Assembly: GCF_043290135.1 (NCBI RefSeq)
Contig: NC_134703.1
Location: forward strand, 107,456,005-107,520,004
Source of the DNA: Rhipicephalus microplus
Lineage: Eukaryota > Arthropoda > Arachnida > Ixodida > Ixodidae
Reading direction: 5' to 3'
DNA: 64,000 nucleotides
Shown here piece by piece: positions 1-10,101 of the stretch. The notes beneath the pieces are model-generated. The model saw only the letters and a program-made list of their open reading frames with translations. It was not told the DNA's origin and searched no databases. A program made the position numbers and the translations under genes. Each line of letters opens with the position of its first letter. The stretch's first letter is position 1.

Positions 1-2245
1 TCATTCGCGCGCTGCTAACCTTAGTGTTCCCGCCATACAAAAGCGGCTTCCCGTGCTTTGTTTCTTTTTTTTTCGCTAACAGAGCTTCCGCTTATTTGCT
101 AGATCGCAATGCTTCGTACAGCGCGTCCAATACGGCAAAACACGCTACGCTCCACAACCAGTGGAACCCCGAAGTCTGACACCATTGCAGCGGCGCGCAG
201 ACTGCTTGCACAACCGAATACCTCCGTTTTCTCTCTACACCCGATAACTTTGACAGCGGGAGTCCCGCGCCTCCCAAATCACACACGAGGCAAGCTCCGT
301 ACAGCAAGAAATTTCTAGCACATCACCTTTTAATGTCAGTCACTCTCGATAGAGCTCTATATACTCGCTGTGCATCGTGTCCTGCACCTCCACGCAATAT
401 AAAGACCCCGCTCACGTTACCCGGTCAATGTGAGGCTCGACCTAACGGTACAGATAACAGTAAAGATTTCATTGAGAACACGGACACAGTATACCACAGA
501 CGAGAGCTTGGCGTCGTGTGCACGCGCCATTGGAGCGCCAGCATGAGAGGCTGAGCGAAACGGGCGTGTGAACTGCGACAACAGGAGAGAACTACAATGC
601 TTCGCTGTGCTAAGATCTCTGTGGCATCCCCATGCCTTGTTCCCCTCCCCCCTCCCCCATTCTAAAACGCCTTCTGCCTTCTAAAACACTTTTTCCGTCT
701 TTTTGTTCCACTACTAAAACACCTTCTTTCCACAACGCATTTTTTTCCATCGTTATTTCAAAACGCCAGTAAAAGTTTCCAATACACATCGGCCGAAAAG
801 AACCTGAAAGGTGCAAGGAGACTGTTTTTTTTTTCTTTTTTTAGTGCAAGCTCGGCTAATATTTATTCACGTTGACATTTAAGGTTGTCCCAGCTTGCCT
901 CTCCCGATGATGCAACCCAGTTATCATACAGGCCAAACAGCTGGCGCAGAAAAAAAAAAGAGTAGGACAAATACAAATGCAGCATCCTTGCGAGCATGAA
1001 ACCACCTCTTATCTGTTCTACTGGAAGGATGCCTTTCCAAGGTGCACTTGTGCGGCGAAAAAGAAGCTAGAGCGGAGGCACACAGTAGACTGTAAAGGAG
1101 AGCAACGTACGTCAAAAGGAGAACGAGGTTCATTTTCCCCCGGGGTTCGCTTAAAAAAAAAAAACCAAGAACGAGAGCCTGCGATTCAAGCGATTCATGA
1201 GGGCGTATCGTTGCGTGCGATAACTCCAACGTCAGCTGGCTGGACGCAATGAAAGGACTCCGCGGTTTCCCAATATACAGCGTTTCATCACAAAAGCTCG
1301 CAAAACCTTGTGAAAAGGCATAGAAAGTATCTATAGGACGAGCATAATCAGACGCGGACGAAAGGAAATATATAAAAGGAACATTACACATGCATCCGAC
1401 CACCTCCGGCCACTTGCCATCTCGATTTATTTGAGCCAACCAATTCACAGCATGGAATCTCGTATGATCAAGTCCTGCTTACATAAGCAGCCGAGGGAAA
1501 GCCAGTCCCTAGAACGAAAAAAAAGATGAACAAACACCGACTCAGACTTGGCTGTAGAGATACTAAGTAGACAAGGACGAACAGGACCGTGACTTGCAAA
1601 GGGTCTGAGCCATGGTCTTAACATGTTACTCTATAGCACAAGAAGAAAAAAAAAAAACTTGTCGAAGCCTGCACCGGAGTTTTTACATGGGCGGTTCCGG
1701 TGCACTTCCCCCGAGACGCTGTTGCGTCATTCGTGCGCAAAAAAAAGAGGAAAAGTCCACCAGACGCTGACGCTGCTAGGAAAGGGAATGAATTAACGGT
1801 ATAGCATGTTCTGGGTAAGATTAGAATCTGCGCATCCGTGGTGTCCCAAACGGTCTGTCGGGAGAGTTCACTCGTACGCCGAGGTTATTTCGTAAGCAAT
1901 CGAACAGTGAGTAAGAAAGTGTACAAGCCAGCTTGTTGCGAAAAGCAGGGGTCTTTGCACAACTCAGACGATCCATTAAAGGTCCGTTTCACCGCCAACG
2001 GTGGCTGCAATCGTCTTCCACATATTTATTCGTTTTTTTTTCTATTTCTTGTACACACTTCGGTTCTTTTCTGTGAAAGAGACACGGTTTAAAATGCGTC
2101 TTATTCGACCTTTATGCTGGCAATTCGTCAGTGATCCTTGACCTTCCCCGTCTCGATACAAATGGAGGAACCACAATCGAGACGAAAACGACGACTGCAT
2201 TACTATCAACGTCAAACACTGCAGTTTTCTCTCCCATATCAGTAT
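1..2245. other. Unassigned non-coding DNA
   Basis: No gene, RNA or repeat family is recognised here. The stretch has many A- and T-homopolymers and only short chance reading frames without conserved motifs. It ends at the target site of the gypsy element. Confidence 0.6.
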
Positions 2246-2249
2246 TAGC
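2246..2249. repeat. Target-site duplication TAGC of the gypsy element (left)
   Basis: TAGC directly precedes the left LTR and recurs at 7434-7437 directly after the right LTR. Four bases is a usual size for gypsy integrases. Its preservation shows that the two LTRs belong to one insertion event and have not been rearranged. Confidence 0.85.
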
Positions 2250-2408
2250 TGCAACGAGCAAGGTTGCGTAAAAACACAGGTTATTATTCCAGAAACGTTA
2301 GCCGCAACAAGCTGGTACAGGCAGGAACCCGGCTAGCACGAGCCACACACGGACGTCAACGTCTTCTTTCACGCTGGCACAGAGCTGGCGCCACTATGCT
2401 TCGGTACA
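2250..2408 (-). repeat. 3' LTR of the gypsy element
   Basis: This 159-bp direct repeat pairs with 7275-7433. Read on the minus strand it begins TGTACCGAAG and ends GCTCGTTGCA, so it has the canonical TG...CA ends. The only difference seen between the two LTRs is C versus T at 2400 and 7424 or the adjacent base. No clear TATA box or AATAAA signal is visible in this very short LTR. Confidence 0.95.
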
Positions 2409-2420
2409 ATTACTCCCCGC
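2409..2420 (-). other. Putative polypurine tract
   Basis: Just inside the 3' LTR the minus strand reads GCGGGGAGTAAT. The purine run GGGGAG is the expected place for priming plus-strand DNA synthesis, but it is short and is separated from the LTR by TAAT, so the exact primer is uncertain. Confidence 0.45.
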
Positions 2421-2444
2421 GCAGAAAGAAGCCAACCTGGCGAC

Positions 2445-5400
2445 CTAGGGAAAGGACACGACAAGGGGGTCATAGCACGGTTTCAGGCGTGATACGTGTA
2501 CTGTTTCACGCCCACGGCAGCGTTGGTCCGCAGGTGGATCAATGGGCTCAACTTCATAGTTGACAGGAGATGTTTGCCGCACCACATGGTAGGGGCCATG
2601 ATATTTCGACGAAAGCTTCGGGGAAAGACCGGGAGGGGTAGACGGGACCCAGAGCCAAACCAGCATTCCTGGGTTATAGCGTACAGTAGACGCAGAGGAA
2701 TCGTGGTCAGTTTTCTGGCGCCATTGGTCTTGTGCGGTAAATGAGCGAGCGAGTTGACGACACTCTTCGGCATAAGCAGCTGCTTCGGAAACAGGCGTCG
2801 CTTCGGAAACATCAGGCCTGTAAGGAAGAATGGTGTCCATGGAGCATGATGGCTCACGTCCGTACAGGAGGAAGAAAGGAGAAAAGCCAGTGGTTGTTTG
2901 TGGCGCAGAGTTGTATGCGTACGTGACAAAAGGGAGCACTTGGTCCCAATTAGTGTGGTCGTCAGAGGCGTACATGGCAAGCATATCTCCAAGGGTACGG
3001 TTAAAGCGTTCCGTCATGCCATTGGTTTGAGGATGGTATGCCGAGGATTTCCGATGGACCGTGCGACATGCCTTGAGTAGCTCGTCGATGGCGTTCGAGA
3101 GAAACACGCGTCCACGGTCACTCACTAATTCACGAGGTGCACCGTGTCGCAAAATGAGATGGTGAAGAATAAAGGACGCAACGTCTTTCGCAGTGGTAGC
3201 AGGCAGCGCAGATGTTTCAGCGTAGCGTGTCAAATGATCCACGGCGACGATAATCCACCGGTTGCCTCGAAGAGAGTTGGGTAGAGGACCATAAATATCA
3301 ATTCCGACGCGGTCGAATGGTCTCGCTGGGCAGGTTAAGGGTTGCAAAAGGCCAGCAGTGCTGTGAGAAGGCGTCTTGCGTCGTTGACACGTGGTGCATG
3401 ACCGAACGTACTGGCGAACGTGCCGATACATGCCGCGCCAGTAGTATCTTAGACGAAGGCGAGAGTAAGTCTTAAATACTCCAGCGTGGCCACACTGGGG
3501 GTCATCGTGAAAGGCAGCGCAGATGTCCGAACGCAAATGACGAGGGATGACAAGGAGCCACCTACGGCCGTCCGTCACGTAATTGCGGCGATACAACAAG
3601 CCTTCACGGACAGCAAAGTGTCTTGCTTGACGAGAGAGGGAGCGTGAAGTCGCTTCTGACGAACTGTGAGAGAGGACGTCGAGCAAAGAATTGATCCAAG
3701 GATCCTTGCGCTGTTCGGATGGCATGTCGGTGATGCTCAACGATGACGAATCGCAAATGGCACTTGATAAGCAGGCAAGGTCAGGAGGCAGTGGAGAACG
3801 GGATAGTGCATCGGCGTCGGAATGTCTGCGTCCTGAGCGATAAACAACACGGATATCGTATTCCTGAAGGCGTAAAGCCCAACGAGCGAGGCGGCCAGTA
3901 GGATCTTTCATGGACGCTAACCAGCATAAGGCATGGTGATCTGTGACAACATCAAACTGGCGTCCGTAAAGGTAGGTGCGAAATTTTCCTATAGCCCAAA
4001 TGATAGCCAAGCACTCCTTTTCCGTGACGGAATAGTTGGACTCTGCCTTCGTTAGTGTACGGCTGGCATAGGCGACAACGTACTCGTCGCAGCCATCCTT
4101 GCGTTGAGCGAGAATGGCACCGAGGCCGACACCGCTTGCATCCGTATGAATTTCAGTGGGTGCATTGGGATCGAAGTGGCGGAGAACTGGTGGAGAGGTG
4201 AGTAGCCGGCGTAGCACCGTGAATGCCTCATCGCAGTGGGAATTCCAGCCTGAAAGGTCCGCGCTACAGGAGAGAAGCTGAGTCAGAGGGGCAATTATAG
4301 AGGCAAAATTGCGAATGAAGCGCCGAAAATAGGAACACAAGCCTACAAAACTACGAAGCTCCTTTAGAGTAGTAGGCTTGGGGTACTCGGCAACGGCACG
4401 CAGTTTGGCAGGGTCTGGCGATATTCCTTCTTTTGAAACGACATGGCCGAGAATTGTGAGTTTGCGGGCGCCAAAACGACATTTCTTGAAGTTTAGTTGT
4501 AACCCGGCTGCCGTAAGGCACTGGAGAACTTGTTCCAGACGAGAAAGATGAGTTTCAAAATTCGCCGAGAATACAACTATGTCGTCTAAATAGCAAAGAC
4601 AGATGTGCCATTTAAGTCCCCTGAGGACACTGTCCATCATTCTTTCAAAAGTCGCAGGCGCATTGCAAAGACCAAAGGGCATTACATTAAATTCATATAA
4701 GCCGTCAGGGGTCACAAACGCCGTTTTTGGACGGTCTGGTTCAGCCATTGGCACTTGCCAATATCCAGAGCGCAGATCCAGTGAAGAGAAAAACTCCGCA
4801 CCTTGAAGGCAATCCAAGGCGTCATCAATGCGTGGCAGGGGATAAACATCCTTGCGTGTGATGTTGTTTAGTCGACGATAATCCACGCAAAACCTGATGG
4901 AGCCATCCTTTTTTCGCACGAGGACCACTGGCGAAGCCCAAGGACTGTGTGAGTGCTGAATAACACCACGTTGCAGCATCTCGTCGACGTGTTGAGTGAT
5001 GACGTCACGCTCAGCCTGCGAGACGCGGTAGGGGCGCTGACGAAGTGGAGTATGATGACCGGTGTCGATATGGTGAGCGACCACTGACGTGCGTCCCAAG
5101 GGAGGTTGTCCGTGGTCGAAGGAGGCGCGGAAACGGTCAAGTAGTTGAATGAGCTGATTGCGCTGGTCTTGCGTAAGGCCGGTGTCTACGCTGCGCAACA
5201 GAACGTCTTCGTCAGGTAGTGAGGGCGCGGTGCCAGCTGTGACAGCATCCACGGACATCGGTGTCGTATCAGAACGGGCATCGAAAGGAAAGATGTCATC
5301 ATAAGTGTCAAGACTCCCAATGCATTCGCCATGCAATAAGGTAGCGGGACAAGGGAACGGATTGCACACGTACATGGCACTGGAGCCATCGGCAAGTGTT

Positions 5401-5990
5401 ATGACGGCAAACGGGACGACAAGGTTCCGGCGACGAGCGCATTCTTGTGACGGCATAAATAGGGCAGTTGAATCGGAAACGGAGTCGCACAAAAGAGATA
5501 CCGCGGCGACCGAAAAAGCAGAAATGACGACGTCAGCGGCGACGATCACCTTTTTGGGTGAGCGAGGGAGATCTATGAATGTCGTGCTGAATGGAAACAA
5601 AACGAGTTGAGCACGAGCGCAGTCGACAACCGCATGATTAGCGGAAAGAAAGTTCCATCCCAGGATGATTTCATGAGACGCATGCGGAAGGACGACAAAT
5701 TCAACGATGTAAAGCACTCCTTGAATCACAACACGAGCAGTGCATGTGGCAGAAGGTTGGACGTGTTGCGAACTCGCTGTGCGTAAAGAAATTTCAACCA
5801 GGGGAGTCGTCACTTTGTTCAGTTTGCGGCATAACACTTCACTGATTATACAAATAGCGGCACCTGTGTCGACAAGAGCAGTTGTGGCGAAACCGTCCAC
5901 AAACACGGCAATCTCGTTAGGGGGCGAAAGATGAGGCCTTGGAAATTTCGTCGGTGGCGCAGCTCTTGCCTCAGGAACTGCGACTGTTAG
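2445..5990 (-). CDS. pol: Gypsy Pol polyprotein: protease, reverse transcriptase, RNase H, integrase
   Basis: The frame is intact and ends with TAG at 2445-2447. From the first downstream GTG (5906) it gives 1153 residues; entered by -1 frameshifting from gag near 5990 it gives about 1181. Positions below count from 5906. The aspartic protease shows VDTGAA with catalytic D13. The reverse transcriptase runs about 270-480 with the FSSLDL motif and the YLDD box (Y439-D442). RNase H starts at HTDASG (D589), with its next acidic residues in VTEKE and VTDHHAL. The integrase zinc module has H800, H807, C837 and C840; the DD35E core is D870, D930 and E966; a GPY-like motif KYHGPY lies near the C terminus. 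There is no ATG near the protease and the frame is open back into gag, so translation as Gag-Pol is the likely mode. No missing catalytic residue was seen. Confidence 0.95.
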   Translation of the reverse strand, partial: LTVAVPEARAAPPTKFPRPHLSPPNEIAVFVDGFATTALVDTGAAICIISEVLCRKLNKVTTPLVEISLRTASSQHVQPSATCTARVVIQGVLYIVEFVVLPHASHEIILGWNFLSANHAVVDCARAQLVLFPFSTTFIDLPRSPKKVIVAADVVISAFSVAAVSLLCDSVSDSTALFMPSQECARRRNLVVPFAVITLADGSSAMYVCNPFPCPATLLHGECIGSLDTYDDIFPFDARSDTTPMSVDAVTAGTAPSLPDEDVLLRSVDTGLTQDQRNQLIQLLDRFRASFDHGQPPLGRTSVVAHHIDTGHHTPLRQRPYRVSQAERDVITQHVDEMLQRGVIQHSHSPWASPVVLVRKKDGSIRFCVDYRRLNNITRKDVYPLPRIDDALDCLQGAEFFSSLDLRSGYWQVPMAEPDRPKTAFVTPDGLYEFNVMPFGLCNAPATFERMMDSVLRGLKWHICLCYLDDIVVFSANFETHLSRLEQVLQCLTAAGLQLNFKKCRFGARKLTILGHVVSKEGISPDPAKLRAVAEYPKPTTLKELRSFVGLCSYFRRFIRNFASIIAPLTQLLSCSADLSGWNSHCDEAFTVLRRLLTSPPVLRHFDPNAPTEIHTDASGVGLGAILAQRKDGCDEYVVAYASRTLTKAESNYSVTEKECLAIIWAIGKFRTYLYGRQFDVVTDHHALCWLASMKDPTGRLARWALRLQEYDIRVVYRSGRRHSDADALSRSPLPPDLACLSSAICDSSSLSITDMPSEQRKDPWINSLLDVLSHSSSEATSRSLSRQARHFAVREGLLYRRNYVTDGRRWLLVIPRHLRSDICAAFHDDPQCGHAGVFKTYSRLRLRYYWRGMYRHVRQYVRSCTTCQRRKTPSHSTAGLLQPLTCPARPFDRVGIDIYGPLPNSLRGNRWIIVAVDHLTRYAETSALPATTAKDVASFILHHLILRHGAPRELVSDRGRVFLSNAIDELLKACRTVHRKSSAYHPQTNGMTERFNRTLGDMLAMYASDDHTNWDQVLPFVTYAYNSAPQTTTGFSPFFLLYGREPSCSMDTILPYRPDVSEATPVSEAAAYAEECRQLARSFTAQDQWRQKTDHDSSASTVRYNPGMLVWLWVPSTPPGLSPKLSSKYHGPYHVVRQTSPVNYEVEPIDPPADQRCRGRETVHVSRLKPCYDPLVVSFP

Positions 5991-5995
5991 TTTTC
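5987..5995 (-). promoter_or_regulatory. Putative -1 ribosomal frameshift site at the gag stop
   Basis: Gag ends GAG GAA AAC TAA. The pol frame, one base back, reads GGA GGA AAA CTA and stays open through this point in both directions. The shift could therefore occur on G GAA AAC immediately before the stop. It is not the canonical X XXY YYZ heptamer because the first three bases are GGA, so both the site and the mechanism are inferred from frame geometry. Readthrough is excluded because the frames differ. Confidence 0.5.
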
Positions 5996-7210
5996 CTCCT
6001 GTGCGTGGTTGGAACGGCGAAGCATGGGGGAAGGAGACCGAAGACGGGGTGAAGAAGATCGACGTCGGCTGAAGTCTGGTCGACGTGAACGGGGGTCATG
6101 TGAATCGGGTGTCACATGCGATTCTGATTGCCGAGGTATGTTGCCGGAATGCTGCACATCATTAAAATAGAATCCACGGCGACGACAGTAGCGCGCGACA
6201 TGTCCTGGAATACCGCAGTTGTAGCAAACGGGCCGGTTATCCGGAGTACGCCAAGAGTTTACAGGTGCTCGAGGTGGTGGAAAGGGCCGATTTACCGGAT
6301 AAACTGAAACTGGTGACCTGTAGTAGTTGGTGGCTGGACTGTATGAAGGAAGCGGCGGTTGGGCAGGAGGTCGGCGGACGGCTTCTGCATAAGTCAGCGG
6401 TGCAGCCACTGATATTGGGGATGCGGGCGAAGGGAGAGCCTCGACAACTTGCGTCTGAATAGCACGGCGAAGTGAGTGGTCCAGTGTTGTGGGGGTCTCG
6501 TTGATGGTGGCGACAAGAGAGAGCTGTCGAGCAACTTCCTCCCGGATGTACTGCTGAATTTGAGGCATTAACACGCTGTAGTCGGGGCCACTGCTTTTGC
6601 ACTCCAAGGCCGAAATATCAGCTGTTTGCGTATTAGCGCGACGTGTAGAAACTCGTTGCTTGCGCAGCTCATCGAAACTTTGACATAACTGAATCAAGGC
6701 CGTGACGGTCTGTGGGTCTTTGGCCACAAGCATGTGAAAAGCATCGTCATCAATGCCTTTCATTATATTCTTTATTCTGTCAGCCTCCGTCATCCTGGAA
6801 TCAACTCGCCTACAGAGGCTGATCACATCCTCAATGTAGCTCGTGAAGCTCTCACCATTTCGCTGAAATCGTCCCCGCAGTCCCAGTTCAGCACGAAGCT
6901 TACGCATGGCTGGACGACCGAAAAACGAGGTGACGGCCTCTTTGAAAACCGACCAGGTGGGGATGTCGGCTTGGTGGTTGGTGAACCATAGGTTGGCCAA
7001 ACCCGTCAAGTAGAAGATGACGTGAGTCAGCTTCGCAGGGTCATCCCACTTGTTAATCGCGCTGGCATGCTCATACTCTACCAGCCAGTCCTCGACATCT
7101 TGATCTTCAGTGCCGTTGTATACTGGTGGGTCACGCAGACGAAGTATACCAGAACACATGACAGGTGGCAGCGTGGAAGAGCCTTGTGGGGGATCGGCGC
7201 GCTCGGTCAT
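5987..7210 (-). CDS. gag: Gypsy Gag (capsid and nucleocapsid)
   Basis: I chose the ATG at 7210 ([10 protein letters not shown]), giving 407 residues. The frame is open further into the LTR but only through a TTG, so that extension is unlikely to be used. The middle part has the retrotransposon Gag fold signature, with a [16 protein letters not shown] stretch followed by helical segments including LANLWF and SFFGRP. A single CCHC zinc knuckle (C-X2-C-X4-H-X4-[15 protein letters not shown]) sits at about 329-342. After it comes a basic, Arg/Ser-rich tail that would bind RNA. The product would assemble particles and package element RNA. It overlaps the pol frame at its 3' end in the -1 register, as in other gypsy elements that make Gag-Pol by frameshifting. 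Confidence 0.93.
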   Translation of the reverse strand: MTERADPPQGSSTLPPVMCSGILRLRDPPVYNGTEDQDVEDWLVEYEHASAINKWDDPAKLTHVIFYLTGLANLWFTNHQADIPTWSVFKEAVTSFFGRPAMRKLRAELGLRGRFQRNGESFTSYIEDVISLCRRVDSRMTEADRIKNIMKGIDDDAFHMLVAKDPQTVTALIQLCQSFDELRKQRVSTRRANTQTADISALECKSSGPDYSVLMPQIQQYIREEVARQLSLVATINETPTTLDHSLRRAIQTQVVEALPSPASPISVAAPLTYAEAVRRPPAQPPLPSYSPATNYYRSPVSVYPVNRPFPPPRAPVNSWRTPDNRPVCYNCGIPGHVARYCRRRGFYFNDVQHSGNIPRQSESHVTPDSHDPRSRRPDFSRRRSSSPRLRSPSPMLRRSNHAQEEN

Positions 7211-7256
7211 CGCGGACTGAGATGGTAGCTTACGGCTGCGGAGCTCCAGGACGTTA

Positions 7257-7272
7257 CCCAGCACCTCCACCA
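7257..7272 (-). other. Putative primer-binding site
   Basis: Two bases inside the 5' LTR the minus strand reads TGGTGGAGGTGCTGGG. It starts with TGG, the complement of a tRNA CCA end, at the expected position. I could not match it to a specific tRNA, and the TGG three bases further in (7269) is an alternative start. Confidence 0.5.
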
Positions 7273-7274
7273 AA

Positions 7275-7433
7275 TGCAACGAGCAAGGTTGCGTAAAAAC
7301 ACAGGTTATTATTCCAGAAACGTTAGCCGCAACAAGCTGGTACAGGCAGGAACCCGGCTAGCACGAGCCACACACGGACGTCAACGTCTTCTTTCACGCT
7401 GGCACAGAGCTGGCGCCACTATGTTTCGGTACA
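7275..7433 (-). repeat. 5' LTR of the gypsy element
   Basis: This is the partner of 2250-2408, 159 bp, identical but for one base, with TG...CA ends on the minus strand. It is followed on the plus strand by the TAGC target duplication at 7434-7437. It should hold the element promoter, which is not recognisable by eye. Confidence 0.95.
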
Positions 7434-7437
7434 TAGC

Positions 7438-8579
7438 ATATATACACCAAGACTGAGCTTTTTGGGCATTTGACAGAACAACAAAATTAAGGCAGTCGAA
7501 AACTGCGAGAACGCTCCGTTCTATGGCGTGCTCACACAGAATTCTGACCAATGAGCACACGCGTAAAAGCCACCGCCCCCCCCCCCCTTTCGCACAAGCA
7601 ATGCCGATGGCGAATGCATAAGCAAGATGACAAAAACGGCGCCTAAATACAGTCCTTGTTAACTCTCCTGGTCAAGACTTTTTACACGTCTACCTAAAAG
7701 ATAACCTGAAGTGCCGAATTTCCACATTCCGAAGAAGAAAAAAAAGAGAAGGGACAGCGTCGAGTTTCAGTTTCGAATATCAATATCTCAATTTGCATGA
7801 TAAGCAATGTGTACACTAGAAAATATGTGAGGGCTCATTCTTATTCTGACTTATTTTTAAAGTAAAATGTGCTATTGTTTTGTCTAACCTTATTGGTTTT
7901 CATCAGCCTTTTTCTTCCGGCACAGTATATCTCGAAGCAAAGCCACTTGAACTCTTGATATGCAGACTATGCTTGCTTTGTATTTCCTGCCTAACTTTAT
8001 CATGACGCATATACATCATCTCACTGCTCAATTTGCTTATATCTTCACCATACTGCTTGCCGTAACTGCGTTTGCAAATTGGCACTTTCCCGTAGCAATC
8101 TTTTTGTAAACGTCACTAAATTAGTTTTCCCGTTTGATACATATCGAGATATGCGGATTCTAAGAGATGGCTGCGGGTTCGTAGGCGACTGTTGAGCTTC
8201 AAGCGTACGTAATAGTATGTTCTACACGGCGAGAAGAAACCATCCGCGGGGCGGATTTCCATATCAGCTTACGTATCCACTTGCGCAATCGCTGATCTCT
8301 TATAAGGCGTAACATCAGGTGCTCGCTAATAACATACTTTTGTTTTCGGTAGTTTGCCCACCTACCGGTAAGGTGTATGACGAGCCGCATGATGAGGAGC
8401 TTATTTCACCTCGCGGACTATTTGCGCCTTGGCAAGGAAGTGTGGTGGCAAACGCACGGCACGCTTCGATGGAGGAGCACCGGCAGATGTAGCTTACCTG
8501 CGAAGAAAGGAAAACGTTCGTTTCAGGGAAACGTTCATGCCGCACTTCGAGAGCGCACTGGTGTTACTAATATATTTTC
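7438..8579. other. Unassigned non-coding DNA
   Basis: Nothing is recognised apart from a run of 12 C at 7576-7587. Reading frames are short and lack motifs. Confidence 0.6.
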
Positions 8580-8656
8580 AGTTAGTTAGTTAGTTAGTTA
8601 GTTAGTTAGGTAGTTAGTTAGTTAGTTAGTAGGTTAGTCAGTCAGTCAGTCAGTTC

Positions 8657-8732
<76 letters not shown>
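8580..8732. repeat. (GTTA)n tetranucleotide microsatellite
   Basis: About 150 bp of tandem GTTA/TTAG, with a short internal block of GTCA repeats at 8636-8652 and a few single-base interruptions. Confidence 0.95.
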
Positions 8733-10100
8733 AGCCCGGTTGCGAACTACAAGCATGGACCACGGAAACTAAAGCATGTCCGCAATAAGCAATGGTTGTC
8801 TTTTTTTTTTTCGTACAACCGCGTTGGCATAGTAACGGGTTATCGGATGTCCGTACCGACATTTTGAGAAACTTCGTTCGACCGCTATGCATTCTGGCAC
8901 TCGAATGTACGCCTCATTGTTGTGTATATTGTCGTAAAACGAAGCGGCCATGCAGTCTTGCCGCGTCGCCTCGTTTAATGCATGTTGTACCCCGCTTTTT
9001 TTTTTACCACCGAAAGATAAACAAGCGCGGAAGATATTGACGGAGGGCGGGCATTCGCGAATATGACTGATGAATTACACCTCTTCGCCATGATTACACA
9101 CACTGCTGATTCAAACAATGGCCGTTTCCAGTGGGCGCGTTCTACTTCTTCCTCCTTCCCCGCTATGGCAACAAGCGCATGCATCTGCGAGAAGCAAACA
9201 TCTGAGGAGCTATAACGCACTTCGAGAGTGAAAGAGTACGAGCCCCCCGAGAAGTATTCTTCGTTCATCTATGGCGGAGAACCATATACGCACGCATGGC
9301 CAGAACAGTTGGTATAGCCAGAGGCGGCGATCGTATCGCAGGCGGGGCTCTTATTTGCTTCGACTACAGTGTGTGCCGACAAGTGGTTCATTACGAATCC
9401 ACTCTGCAATAACATAGGCGCGCATACAACCATGTGTGCACTGCGTATCGCGAACGCACTTCATACTATATTAGTGTGCTTAACGCAGTCGCTCTTCTTA
9501 AGCACAGCACGTAAGAAGGCGCGACACGCACATCAGACCTAAGAGAAGGCAACTTTAAGTATACATATATTCGAACAAGGACGTGCGCTCTGTGCCCGAT
9601 GTGTATCAAGCTCGGGTACCAGGTGCTGCGGAGGTTCCCCGTGGTCTCGTTAAACTAAGCTCAGTCCAAGGATAGGAGAAACGTGCATAAAACACGAAAC
9701 CTATACACGAACCAGAATATTAACCACAATATGTAACTAAAAAAAAGAATAAACCAGTGGGACAGCACAAGGTTTCCTCCTGCTGTATAATTGCGACTGA
9801 GATTTACTACTGAGAGTAATATACCCAGACGCCAAGCCCAACATTTTATTTTGCTTTGTTAAATAATTTAAGCTGCGAGCGTATCCTTTCGCCTCACTCA
9901 CTGTGCCACGTAATGAAGCTGTAAGTGCACTTCACTAATACCTGCAGTGATGAGACCATTAGGCACTGCTGCGCGTGCTGGTTATGGCGGAGTGGAAATA
10001 ATTAGTCGCGTTTTAACAACGACATAGCTCATCTCGAAGACTCGCTTCGTAAGAACGAAATGTCCGCGTAAATTGCCCATCACTCGAATATCTGTGTGTA
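8733..10100. other. Unassigned non-coding DNA
   Basis: No recognisable gene or repeat. Short frames only. The right end leads into the 5' boundary of a decayed LINE that cannot be placed exactly. Confidence 0.55.
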
Positions 10101-10101
10101 C

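Larger units (their letters stand above)
2250..7433 (-). mobile_element. Complete Ty3/gypsy LTR retrotransposon, 5184 bp
   Basis: This is a self-contained LTR retrotransposon read on the minus strand in the order LTR, gag, pol, LTR. It has direct 159-bp terminal repeats that differ at one base, a TAGC duplication on both sides (2246-2249 and 7434-7437), a primer-binding-like site beside the 5' LTR, a short purine run beside the 3' LTR, and two long intact frames. Domain order in pol is protease, reverse transcriptase, RNase H, integrase, which is the Ty3/gypsy order. There is no envelope frame: only 36 bases separate the pol stop from the 3' LTR. One LTR mismatch means a recent insertion, and with both frames open the copy could be competent. 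I did not assign a clade; the reverse transcriptase looks closest to short-LTR invertebrate gypsy lineages without env. Confidence 0.96.

Noticed and set aside
2445..7210. Envelope gene or retrovirus status for the gypsy element
   Set aside because: Only 36 bases lie between the pol stop and the 3' LTR, and no extra frame with a signal peptide or membrane segment is present. It is a retrotransposon without env.
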